From: an uncultured Bacteroidales bacterium
GTDB taxonomy: Bacteria; Bacteroidota; Bacteroidia; Bacteroidales; Paludibacteraceae
Direction of reading: 5' to 3'
NCBI GenBank assembly: GCA_937885465.1
Contig: CAKZZM010000059.1
Span: 1 to 5,338 of the forward strand
DNA: 5,338 nucleotides
Shown here: positions 1-5,184 of the stretch, piece by piece
Numbering within the stretch: position 1 is the first letter of the stretch
Layout of the letters: the number at the start of each line of letters is the position of its first letter
Made by a program: the position numbers and the translations under genes
Notes under the pieces: generated by a model
The model's database searches: none
The model's input: the letters and a program-made list of their open reading frames with translations, nothing else
Told to the model about the DNA's origin: nothing

Positions 1-4
1 AAAA

Positions 5-34
5 ACTAAGTACAAAGTGACTAAGTACAAAGTA
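5..34 (+). repeat. Tandem 15-bp repeat at the DUF4270 start
   Basis: Two head-to-tail copies of ACTAAGTACAAAGTR (5-19 and 20-34) differ only at the last base, and a further partial unit, CAAAG, continues to 39. The unit is AAGTAC-rich, and related sequence recurs in inverted orientation at 112-149 and 1602-1625. The repeat covers the GTG start candidate at 17, which weakens that start. Confidence 0.75.
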
Positions 35-1588
35 CAAAGGAGACGTTCTCCACTATTGAGAGACGGTGAAGAACACCGTCTCTACCGCGCATCTTCTTTC
101 GTCACTTCTTGCTTCGTATTTTCGTACTTCGTACTTTTGTACTTCGTCCTTGCCTTTGCCTCGTGCAAAAATGATAGTAACACCACGGGCGGCTCGCTTC
201 TCAGCGACCAAGATCGTATCATCGTCGGTTGCGACACCTTCTCCACCTCCTCCTCAATAATAGAAGCCTTCGATATCTACACCACCCCCGACTCCTTCCT
301 GCTCGGCGAGTGCGACAGCCGCTTCGGCACTATCCACGCCGATATCCTTGCGCAGTTTGCCTGCCCTGTAGGCTTCGTCTTCCCTGAGAATGCCGTGGTC
401 GATTCGGCATACCTCTTCTTCTATTATTCCTCATGGTTCGGTGACGGCTATTCGCCTCTCACACTCTCTATCTATCGAATGGATAAGAACACCTTAGACT
501 ATAATTCTGACTATTCGCACGACATCGATGTAGAAGATTACGTTACTCTCAGCGACGACAATATGGTTATTGACCGCATACGCGTCATCGTCCCCGCCGA
601 ACCTACGGACTCCGTCTATCTCTCTTCTACCGGCTCATACGAGCCTTTCGTGAAGATGCGCCTCAAAGACGACATCGCCAAAGAGTTATTCAATAGCGAC
701 AACTTCACCAACATCGAAACATTCACACAGGCTTTCAAAGGGTTATACATTCAAAGCGACTTCGGTAGTGCAAACCTGCTACATATCGAAGATATCAATA
801 TCGCCCTCTATTATCACTTCACCTACGAGAAGAACGGGCGTGACACCACCGTCAATGACACCAAAGGTTTCTACGCCAACTCCGAGGTAAGGCAAGTCAA
901 CCGCTATATCTACCTCAATATCCCTATGGAGAGTCTTCGGGCAGATAGCGACAGCGTCTGCTATATCGTTGCCCCCGCTAATATCTACACCCGCATCAGT
1001 CTGCCTATCCGCAATATGGCGCAGCATATAACCGATCAGATGAAATATGTGTCGGCAGCAGGCGATACTATGGTTAAGCGACCTTATGTCAATATGGCAA
1101 ACCTCGATATAGAGGTGCTTAACCATTACGATGGCTATTCTCGCAAGACGCGCGATGACTGGGCACAACCCGCCGAATATATGCTTCTTATCAAAGAAGA
1201 TGCCGTCGATCGGTTCTTCAGCCATAACGAACTGCCCTCCGACACTTGCGCCATACTATCGCCGCTCGTCACGGTGGACGATGGCACCGGCGTATCCACA
1301 TACGGCTACTCCTACGATCTGGCAGTGCTCCTCACCAATGCCATAAGAAAGATACAAGAAGAGAAAGAGAAGGACGAAACTGCCGACCTGCAAGACGACC
1401 TAAATATGGTTTTGGTACCCGTTTCCGTCAAGACGAGCACCTCGTCTTCAAGTTATTACTCCTATACCACCTCTTCCGCTAACATCTCTTCCGTTAAGCA
1501 GGAGCAGACCGTCAGTGCCACCGTCATCCGCGCCTCACAAAACGAAGACGACCCCTTAGATATCGAGGTCGTCTTCTCCGGTTTCTAA
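17..1588 (+). CDS. DUF4270 family exported lipoprotein (start uncertain)
   Basis: Putative surface or periplasmic lipoprotein of the DUF4270 family, which is widespread in Bacteroidota and has no firmly established biochemical role. A basic N-terminus is followed by a hydrophobic stretch (about residues 31-47) and a lipobox ending FASC, with Cys50 the expected lipidated residue. The mature part opens with a Ser/Asp-rich linker, then DUF4270-like motifs: SLLSDQDRIIVGCDTF (60-75) and LLGECDSRFGTIHADILAQF (95-114), followed by beta-rich sequence to the C-terminus. The 523-residue length is in the usual range. The start is not settled: the frame has no stop up to the left window edge, the GTG at 17 lies inside a tandem repeat, and TTG at 56 is an in-frame alternative that would put the lipid Cys at residue 37. 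It converges on the DUF3127 gene. Family assignment is recognition from sequence pattern; function is unknown. Confidence 0.8.
   Translation: MTKYKVQRRRSPLLRDGEEHRLYRASSFVTSCFVFSYFVLLYFVLAFASCKNDSNTTGGSLLSDQDRIIVGCDTFSTSSSIIEAFDIYTTPDSFLLGECDSRFGTIHADILAQFACPVGFVFPENAVVDSAYLFFYYSSWFGDGYSPLTLSIYRMDKNTLDYNSDYSHDIDVEDYVTLSDDNMVIDRIRVIVPAEPTDSVYLSSTGSYEPFVKMRLKDDIAKELFNSDNFTNIETFTQAFKGLYIQSDFGSANLLHIEDINIALYYHFTYEKNGRDTTVNDTKGFYANSEVRQVNRYIYLNIPMESLRADSDSVCYIVAPANIYTRISLPIRNMAQHITDQMKYVSAAGDTMVKRPYVNMANLDIEVLNHYDGYSRKTRDDWAQPAEYMLLIKEDAVDRFFSHNELPSDTCAILSPLVTVDDGTGVSTYGYSYDLAVLLTNAIRKIQEEKEKDETADLQDDLNMVLVPVSVKTSTSSSSYYSYTTSSANISSVKQEQTVSATVIRASQNEDDPLDIEVVFSGF
59..83 (+). repeat. Perfect 10-bp inverted repeat, leader hairpin
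   Basis: AGAGACGGTG (59-68) and CACCGTCTCT (74-83) are exact reverse complements around a 5-base loop, AAGAA. A smaller hairpin sits just upstream (GGAGA 39-43 / TCTCC 47-51). No T-tract follows, so a terminator is unlikely. Either these structures are leader RNA of the DUF4270 gene, or they are encoded inside its N-terminal region, depending on the true start. Confidence 0.6.
112..149 (-). repeat. CTTCGTAC-type repeat array encoding the signal peptide core
   Basis: The segment is a run of CTTCGTA / CTTTTGTA units, for example CGTACTTCGTACTTTTGTAC. It is the inverse complement type of the AAGTACAAAG units at 5-40. In the DUF4270 frame TAC TTC GTA CTT reads Tyr-Phe-Val-Leu, and the resulting peptide SYFVLLYFVL forms the hydrophobic core of the signal peptide. 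Repeats of this kind look like intergenic dispersed repeats. Confidence 0.55.
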
Positions 1589-1601
1589 TAAATCTTTATT
1601 C

Positions 1602-1625
1602 CCTTCGTACTTTGTTCCTTCGTCG
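1602..1625 (-). repeat. Intergenic CTTCGTACTTTG repeat between convergent genes
   Basis: The 37-bp gap between the converging DUF4270 and DUF3127 stop codons is largely filled by CCTTCGTACTTTG-TTCCTTCGTCG. This is the same unit type seen at 112-149. No hairpin with a T-tract is visible here, so neither gene has an obvious intrinsic terminator in the gap. Confidence 0.5.
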
Positions 1626-2081
1626 TTAAAATGGTAGGTCAGTACTATCATCCGGAATAGACGAAGCAGCACTATCGAACGGCTGAGTGACCGGCGCGGC
1701 GGGAGCAGCCTGCGGTGCGGCTTGAGGCACGGCCCCCGGTATCTGCGGCTGCGGAGCCGGAGCAGCACCGCCTTGCGGCATCATAGCCGACACAGGAGCA
1801 CTCTGTACAACACCTTGCTGCACCTTCCATGCGCGTACCGAAGTGTACCAGCGACCATTGAACTCGCGGCTGTCAAGTTCGAAACTAACAGTTACTATCT
1901 CGTCAACATTAAACGGGTTATCCTGAATACGCTGAGAGCCAAACAGTTCAATAGCAACACGGCGAGGATAACTCTCAATGGTCTCAATGATGAAAGTCTT
2001 TAACTGCCACGGGTTGCCGGTACGAGAGCTGGTGCCTTCCTGCAATGGAAGAATCTGAATAACTTTTCCTATTATATCCAT
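1626..2081 (-). CDS. DUF3127 domain protein with SSB-like C-terminal tail
   Basis: A 151-residue protein with a DUF3127-type domain at residues 1-87: it opens MDIIGKVIQILPLQEGTS, and SREFNGRWYTSVRAWKV (71-87) is the characteristic strand block. The fold is expected to be OB-like, related to single-stranded DNA-binding proteins. A low-complexity Pro/Ala/Gln linker (about 88-135) leads to the acidic tip PDDSTDLPF (143-151). This architecture of OB domain, disordered linker and acidic tip ending in Pro-Phe is that of bacterial SSB, where the tip recruits repair and replication proteins. Binding of nucleic acid or SSB partners is inference; it is not the canonical ssb. The ATG at 2081 has no Shine-Dalgarno upstream, which is usual in Bacteroidota. 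It lies 24 bp downstream of pgk on the same strand with no terminator between, so it is probably in the same transcript. Confidence 0.85.
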   Translation of the reverse strand: MDIIGKVIQILPLQEGTSSRTGNPWQLKTFIIETIESYPRRVAIELFGSQRIQDNPFNVDEIVTVSFELDSREFNGRWYTSVRAWKVQQGVVQSAPVSAMMPQGGAAPAPQPQIPGAVPQAAPQAAPAAPVTQPFDSAASSIPDDSTDLPF

Positions 2082-2105
2082 AATCGTAATTTTTTATCTG
2101 TCTGA

Positions 2106-3356
2106 TTATCCTTTTATTGCGGCTATACCCGGCATCACCTTACCCTCGATGGCTTCGAGCAGAGCACCGCCACCGGTGGATATATAACTAACCTTATCTG
2201 CGATGCCGAACTTATTCACGCAAGCCACAGAGTCTCCGCCTCCAATGAGCGAGAAAGCTCCATTCTTTGTTGCCTCAACAACAGCCTCACCGATAGCGCG
2301 GCTACCTGCGCAGAAATTGTCGAACTCGAATACTCCGGCAGGACCGTTCCACAGTATAGTCTTGCAGCCTTTGATAGCCTCCGCAAACAGTTTCTGAGCC
2401 TCCGGACCGGCATCTAATCCTTGCCATCCCTCAGGGATAGCATTTGAAGGTGCTACTTTTTGCTCCGCATCGTTAGCAAAGCGGTCTGCTATGATAGCAT
2501 CCGGAGCCATAACAAGTTCCACTCCGTTCTTTTTTGCCAGTTCCTCAACTCCTAACGCAACATCTGTTTTGTCAAGCTCTACAATCGACTCACCTATCTC
2601 GCCGCCATGAGCCTTAGCAAATGTGTAGGTCATACCGCCGCAGAGAATCAACTTATCTACTTTCCCCAAGAGATTTTCGATAATGCCGATCTTCGAACTT
2701 ACCTTCGAACCGCCCATAATAGCGATAAACGGACGCTTGATATCAGAGAGCACGTTATCAACAGCCTTTACCTCTTTCTCCATCAGGTACCCGAGCATCT
2801 TGTTGTCTGCATCAAAATAATCGGCTATAACGGCAGTCGAAGCATGCTTGCGGTGAGCGGTGCCGAAGGCATCCATAACATAGCAATCAGCGTATGAGGC
2901 AAGAGTCTTTGCAAACTCTTTCTGACGCTGACGCATCTCTTTCTTTGCCTCCTCGTACGCGGGGTCTTCCTTGTCTATGCCGACGGGCTTACCCTCTTCT
3001 TCGGGATAGAAACGCAGGTTCTCAAGCAGCAACACCTCGCCCGGCTTGAGAGCAGAGGCTGCATCGTGAGCCTTACCGCAATCCTCTGCGAACTTAACCT
3101 CTTTTACGCCAAGAGCCGCAGCTACGGCATCTTTGATTTGCACTAAAGATAACTTGGCATTCACCTTGCCCTTCGGCTTGCCCATGTGCGACATTACGAT
3201 AAGCGCACCGCCCTCGTCAAGAATATGCTTAAGAGTAGGCACTGCACCGCGAATACGTGTGTCGTCGGTAATCTTACCATTCTCGTCTAACGGCACATTG
3301 AAGTCAACGCGCACAATAGCCTTCTTTCCTGCAAATTTGTAATCTGAAATGTTCAT
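2106..3356 (-). CDS. pgk: Phosphoglycerate kinase
   Basis: Cytosolic glycolytic enzyme that interconverts 1,3-bisphosphoglycerate + ADP and 3-phosphoglycerate + ATP. The 416 residues cover both lobes. In the N-lobe, VRVDFNVP (15-22) and SHMGKPKG (56-63) form substrate-binding loops, with Arg35, then ENLRFYPEEEG (112-122) and DAFGTAHRKHAST (162-174). In the C-lobe, GGSKVSSKIGIIENLL (215-230) belongs to the nucleotide site, followed by WNGPAGVFEFDNF (336-348), GGGDSVACV (372-380) and the hinge/C-terminal STGGGALLE (393-401). A charged insert of about 25 residues follows the LRFYPEEEG motif. I chose the ATG at 3356, giving MNISDYKF; the same frame stays open to 3422, but that extension translates the tRNA fragment and matches no PGK N-terminus. 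The left att repeat begins 33 bp upstream, so the original upstream region may have been displaced. Confidence 0.98.
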   Translation of the reverse strand: MNISDYKFAGKKAIVRVDFNVPLDENGKITDDTRIRGAVPTLKHILDEGGALIVMSHMGKPKGKVNAKLSLVQIKDAVAAALGVKEVKFAEDCGKAHDAASALKPGEVLLLENLRFYPEEEGKPVGIDKEDPAYEEAKKEMRQRQKEFAKTLASYADCYVMDAFGTAHRKHASTAVIADYFDADNKMLGYLMEKEVKAVDNVLSDIKRPFIAIMGGSKVSSKIGIIENLLGKVDKLILCGGMTYTFAKAHGGEIGESIVELDKTDVALGVEELAKKNGVELVMAPDAIIADRFANDAEQKVAPSNAIPEGWQGLDAGPEAQKLFAEAIKGCKTILWNGPAGVFEFDNFCAGSRAIGEAVVEATKNGAFSLIGGGDSVACVNKFGIADKVSYISTGGGALLEAIEGKVMPGIAAIKG

Positions 3357-3389
3357 AGTAATATGGTATTTTGAAATGTTAGCCGATTT

Positions 3390-3432
3390 GTGATCCGGTT
3401 GGGATTCGAACCCAAGACCCACAACTTAGAAG
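3390..3432 (-). repeat. Left attachment-site repeat: orphan 3' fragment of tRNA-Arg
   Basis: On the minus strand this reads as anticodon loop CTTCTAA, variable loop, T-arm TTGGG-TTCGAAT-CCCAA, acceptor 3' strand CCGGATC and discriminator A. It has no 5' half: sequence right of 3432 departs at once into AT-rich DNA and cannot form the anticodon stem. It is therefore not a functional tRNA. One change relative to the intact copy falls at tRNA position 40. Similarity ends exactly at the 5' edge of the anticodon loop. Confidence 0.9.
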
Positions 3433-3489
3433 ATAAAAACAACTATGCTTAAATCACAATGTATTAAAATGTTATAAGTTTTTCAAAAA

Positions 3490-3530
3490 TTGTTGCGCAC
3501 TACTCACGCACTTTACTACTCACGCACTTT
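3490..3530 (-). repeat. Left GTGCGT-type tandem repeat, candidate integrase arm sites
   Basis: A 16-bp unit, ACTACTCACGCACTTT, occurs twice perfectly in tandem (3499-3514, 3515-3530), preceded by TTGTTGCGC. The first 25 bases (3490-3514) match 5073-5097 at 23 of 25 positions in the same orientation. Occurrence at both ends of the element, 57 bp inside the left att repeat, fits arm-type binding sites of a tyrosine integrase. That role is inference. Confidence 0.6.
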
Positions 3531-3552
3531 TGTTATATTTCTTAAACTTATG

Positions 3553-3590
3553 ATACCATTTTTCCCAAGAGGGAGAGATGGTATTTTTTT
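3553..3590 (+). terminator. Intrinsic terminator, + orientation
   Basis: Arms ATACCATTTTTCCC (3553-3566) and GGGAGAGATGGTAT (3571-3584) form a 14-bp stem around the loop AAGA. The + strand RNA closes two positions as G-U pairs, and a run of T follows (3584-3590). Read on the minus strand the stem has two A-C mismatches and no U-tract. No + gene ends upstream of it. It lies 49 bp past the stop of the minus-strand coiled-coil gene and may still act weakly there. Confidence 0.65.
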
Positions 3591-3638
3591 GTGCGGAACA
3601 CCAACTTTGGCTGACTGCCGCTGTCGTGGTGTCAGTCG

Positions 3639-3944
3639 TCAGATATATTTCTCTAATGCTTTCCGCAGGGTCGTTATTGTCTGCTGCAACTCTGCCTTGT
3701 CTGCTTTGAGTTCCGCTACCTGCTGCCGCAGGCGTTCAATCTCGGCGGAAAGGTTAGTTGTTGCGGTGTCAGGGGTGAGTGTGTCTTTTCTGATATAGAC
3801 TCTTCCGTAGTTGTCTTTGATGACATCTCCCGACATTGTGAATGTCGTTTCGTCTCGTTCCGATTTTAAGAGCGTGCAAAGATACGCAAATAAAATTAAA
3901 CTTGCAAGTAAAAATAATTTTTTTTGAATAGTCAGGTTCAACAT
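3639..3944 (-). CDS. Small protein, possible membrane anchor plus coiled coil
   Basis: A 101-residue protein of no family I recognise. From the ATG at 3944 it has a basic N-terminus, one hydrophobic segment (about residues 10-26, LFLLASLILFAYLCTLL), a charged linker with KDNYGRVYIRKDTL (43-56), and a C-terminal heptad repeat (about 65-100) with Leu/Ile/Val at nearly all a/d positions (LSAEIERL, VAELKADKAEL, ITTLRKAL). That predicts a parallel coiled coil and an oligomer, possibly a membrane-tethered one. The start is open to doubt: a strong promoter-like sequence lies inside the N-terminal part (3877-3907), and ATG 3836 would give a soluble 65-residue protein lacking the anchor. A TTG directly before 3944 is less likely. 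It lies 93 bp downstream of the antitoxin gene and has its own promoter candidates. Confidence 0.6.
   Translation of the reverse strand: MLNLTIQKKLFLLASLILFAYLCTLLKSERDETTFTMSGDVIKDNYGRVYIRKDTLTPDTATTNLSAEIERLRQQVAELKADKAELQQTITTLRKALEKYI
3877..3907 (-). promoter_or_regulatory. Bacteroides-type promoter inside the coiled-coil gene
   Basis: The minus strand carries TATCTTTG (3877-3884), an exact match to the TAnnTTTG -7 element, with TTG (3905-3907) 20 bp upstream as the -33 element. Transcription would start near 3870, about 35 bases before ATG 3836. This favours the shorter protein, or an internal second transcript. Confidence 0.5.
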
Positions 3945-3951
3945 CAAAGTG

Positions 3952-3981
3952 CAAAATTAGTAAAAATATTTGAAGAAGCAA
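3952..3981 (-). promoter_or_regulatory. Bacteroides-type promoter before the coiled-coil gene
   Basis: The minus strand carries TAATTTTG (3952-3959) with TTG (3979-3981) 19 bp upstream. The -7 element ends only 7 bp before ATG 3944, so a message from here would be leaderless or nearly so if that start is used. Both elements fit the consensus, but AT-rich sequence makes chance matches common. Confidence 0.4.
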
Positions 3982-4037
3982 TCCTTTGGTGTCATAAAGT
4001 TTAATTTTTCTCTTGGTCTTCGGTTGATTTTGTGCTG

Positions 4038-4307
4038 TCATTGAGCGACCTTTATTATCGGTGTTCCAAGAGTAGAAGAAATTTTTGCGAGTGTAGAAAG
4101 CGTAAAATTATGCGTGCCTGCACACCAACGACTTACTTCCGCCTCCGAGCATCCCATCTCTTTGGCAAAAGCCTTTTGCGTCATACCCTTTTCTTTGAGT
4201 ATGCTATCTATCTTGTCGGCTATTCCGAATGACCAATCAACCCTCTGTTTTATATCAGGGGGTGTGGCTGCCACAAGTTCGTTGAATAAATTTGCTGTAC
4301 TATTCAT
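4038..4307 (-). CDS. XRE-family helix-turn-helix antitoxin
   Basis: An 89-residue DNA-binding protein, probably the antitoxin and autorepressor of the pair with the upstream gene. Residues 1-26 (with ATPPDIKQRVDWSF) form an N-terminal extension. The HTH_3/XRE domain spans about 27-83: helix 1 ADKIDSILKEKG, helix 2 TQKAFAKEMG, recognition helix SEAEVSRWCAG, then the typical THNFTLSTLAKISSTLGTPIIKV. The ATG at 4307 overlaps the TGA of the preceding gene by 4 bp (ATGA), which indicates translational coupling. Toxin-first order with an XRE antitoxin second resembles higBA-type modules. A stand-alone regulator is the alternative, but the coupling argues for a partner complex. The HTH assignment is very clear; the antitoxin role is inferred from context. 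Confidence 0.88.
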   Translation of the reverse strand: MNSTANLFNELVAATPPDIKQRVDWSFGIADKIDSILKEKGMTQKAFAKEMGCSEAEVSRWCAGTHNFTLSTLAKISSTLGTPIIKVAQ

Positions 4308-4789
4308 ACCTCAAAAGTTTTATTGTCAATTCCGCTTATTTTGGTTTCTTCAATAGTTACCTTGCCTCTGCGCTCTGCTTGTTTGAGTAATTTGTCTAAA
4401 TTCTGCAAAGTTATCACATATCCATTAAGGTCTGGATTTTCTTGATATGTGCGCGTGTCTTTTACACCACCATTACCAACAATCAATATGCTATCAGATA
4501 GGCGCAAACAATATAATCTCAATTCTAAACGTTCCATATTATCAGGTAGTGCAACAACCCTATCAGACATTTTTCCCTCATAACGAAAATATCGTTCAAG
4601 AAAGCCACTTGCGTTGAGCATACGATTGATGGCATTAAGAATAACCGACAACTCTGTTTGCCGTTCTGCATTATCCTTAAATTGCAACATGAATTTTTCA
4701 AATTCAGTTACCGCCTCGCCCTCAAAACGAATTGTAAAAAGTCCTGCCTTGTCGGTCTGGCTAACCTCTTCTATAATAACTTTTGCCAT
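4304..4789 (-). CDS. Putative RelE/HigB-like toxin of a type II TA module
   Basis: A 161-residue protein, first gene of the pair. Residues 1-60 are charged and helical (EFEKFMLQFKDNAERQTELSVILNAINRML). The central part, RYFRYEGKMSDRVVALPD (66-83), ERLELRLYCLRLSDSILIVGNGGVKDT (86-112) and ENPDL, resembles the beta-sheet core of RelE/HigB ribonucleases, where 'LR.y..r.....il..g..KkT' is typical. I recall similar Bacteroidales proteins beside XRE genes, but usually annotated only as hypothetical. It is longer than classical RelE (about 95 residues) because of the N-terminal helical part and a C-terminal tail (about 140-161). Candidate functional residues are Arg66, Arg69, Arg91, Arg96, Lys110 and Arg113; none is proven. 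Lack of a Shine-Dalgarno is normal here. Ribosome-dependent mRNA cleavage is inference; another enzymatic toxin or a non-toxic partner is possible. Confidence 0.6.
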   Translation of the reverse strand: MAKVIIEEVSQTDKAGLFTIRFEGEAVTEFEKFMLQFKDNAERQTELSVILNAINRMLNASGFLERYFRYEGKMSDRVVALPDNMERLELRLYCLRLSDSILIVGNGGVKDTRTYQENPDLNGYVITLQNLDKLLKQAERRGKVTIEETKISGIDNKTFEV

Positions 4790-4809
4790 AGTAGTAATAA
4801 TAAATTGTC

Positions 4810-4840
4810 GTTGTTATCTTTCACGATGCAAAGATACAAC
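4810..4840 (-). promoter_or_regulatory. TA promoter with overlapping inverted-repeat operator
   Basis: The minus strand carries TATCTTTG (4829-4836), an exact TAnnTTTG -7 element, 40 bp before the toxin ATG; the -33 element is not clear. Around it lies an imperfect inverted repeat: GTTGTTATCTTT (4810-4821) and AAAGATACAAC (4830-4840) match over 11 positions with one extra T, around an 8-base centre. One arm covers the -7 element, so protein bound there would block transcription. This fits autorepression by the XRE antitoxin or its toxin complex (inference). Confidence 0.55.
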
Positions 4841-4916
4841 AATTTTTCTAAAAATTAGCATAAAAAGTAATTTTTTTACAAAAAAAAATAGAATTGTAAT
4901 GTTTTTGTTGCAAAAT
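4841..4916. other. AT-rich spacer, no gene seen
   Basis: This stretch is dominated by A and T runs (for example 4871-4889). A weak A-T inverted repeat lies near 4870-4910 on the minus strand. I see no supported gene; it probably serves only as upstream sequence for the toxin promoter. Confidence 0.4.
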
Positions 4917-4994
4917 CTACTTATTCCGTTCATAATACTCAAAGAAAAATACGAACTTGTGCGGGTGTTCCTCAACCAATCCATACCACACCAT
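4917..4994 (-). CDS. Possible 25-residue small ORF or gene remnant
   Basis: ATG at 4994 opens MVWYGLVEEHPHKFVFFF followed by EYYERNK and a TAG stop. The peptide is rich in aromatic residues and its codons (CAC CCG CAC AAG TTC) look less AT-driven than the surroundings, so it may be true coding sequence. A promoter-like TTG-20 bp-TTTATTTG (one mismatch to TAnnTTTG) lies about 30 bp upstream. It may equally be a frameshifted piece of the broken integrase or another lost gene, since it overlaps that remnant in a different frame. I recognise no family. Confidence 0.25.
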   Translation of the reverse strand: MVWYGLVEEHPHKFVFFFEYYERNK

Positions 4995-5067
4995 ACAACT
5001 TTTTGTGATTACTTAATAACACAAATAAACGCAACCTTAAGTCGAGATACAATGTAAGTTTAGCCAT
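4972..5067 (-). pseudogene. Tyrosine integrase N-terminal remnant
   Basis: The minus-strand ATG at 5067 starts MAKLTLYLDLRLRLFVLL and stops after 31 codons (TGA at 4972-4974). The opening MAKLTLYLD closely resembles the start of Bacteroidota tyrosine recombinases, whose arm-type DNA-binding domain typically begins M-A-x-[LI]-[ST]-L-Y-[LI]-D-x-R. The expected basic 'kkDGtyPl' stretch is missing and no core-binding or catalytic (R-H-R-Y) domain follows, so the gene is truncated, probably by deletion and frameshift. Position supports this: it lies just inside the tRNA end of the island, directly after the GTGCGT-type repeat (5073-5097), where tRNA-island integrases usually sit. Only about ten residues carry the similarity, so the call rests largely on context. 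Confidence 0.5.
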
Positions 5068-5072
5068 AATTT

Positions 5073-5097
5073 TTGTTGCGCACTATTTACGCACTTT
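5073..5097 (-). repeat. Right GTGCGT-type repeat, candidate integrase arm site
   Basis: The 25 bases match 3490-3514 with two transitions; the core TTGTTGCGCACTA and ACGCACTTT blocks are identical. It lies 5 bp upstream of the integrase-like ATG and 186 bp inside the right att repeat, in the same orientation as the left copy. Only one unit is present here against two at the left end. Confidence 0.6.
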
Positions 5098-5184
5098 TTG
5101 AAGGTTTCTAATTGGGTATAAATTGGACTTGACCTACTTACTTTTGTCAAAAATCTTGGCTAATTCCACCATATAAAATGCAGA

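Noticed and set aside
779..1225. 148-residue minus-strand ORF inside the DUF4270 gene
   Set aside because: Reverse-strand shadow of a clear lipoprotein coding region; no recognisable motif.
3357..3422. 22-codon N-terminal extension of pgk (MGLGFESQPDHKS...)
   Set aside because: It translates the tRNA-Arg fragment, and PGK proteins normally begin near MNISDYKF; the ATG at 3356 is sufficient.
3390..3432. Functional tRNA gene at the left repeat
   Set aside because: Only the 3' part is present; no anticodon-stem 5' strand, D-arm or acceptor 5' strand follows.
3490..3530. CRISPR array
   Set aside because: The two units are directly abutting with no spacers, and no cas genes are present.
3490..3798. 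102-residue + strand ORF beginning in the GTGCGT-type repeats
   Set aside because: It starts in repeat DNA, crosses the terminator hairpin and is antisense to the coiled-coil gene.
3769..4041. 90-residue minus-strand ORF starting with an ATGA overlap on the antitoxin stop
   Set aside because: Its first part (MTAQNQPKTKRKIKLYDTKG) is lysine-rich AT-driven sequence, then it runs over the promoters and in another frame over the better-supported coiled-coil gene. The overlap may be chance, although a truncated third gene is not excluded.
4614..5057. 147-residue + strand ORF
   Set aside because: It is antisense to the toxin gene and runs through the promoter and AT-rich spacer; no domain pattern.
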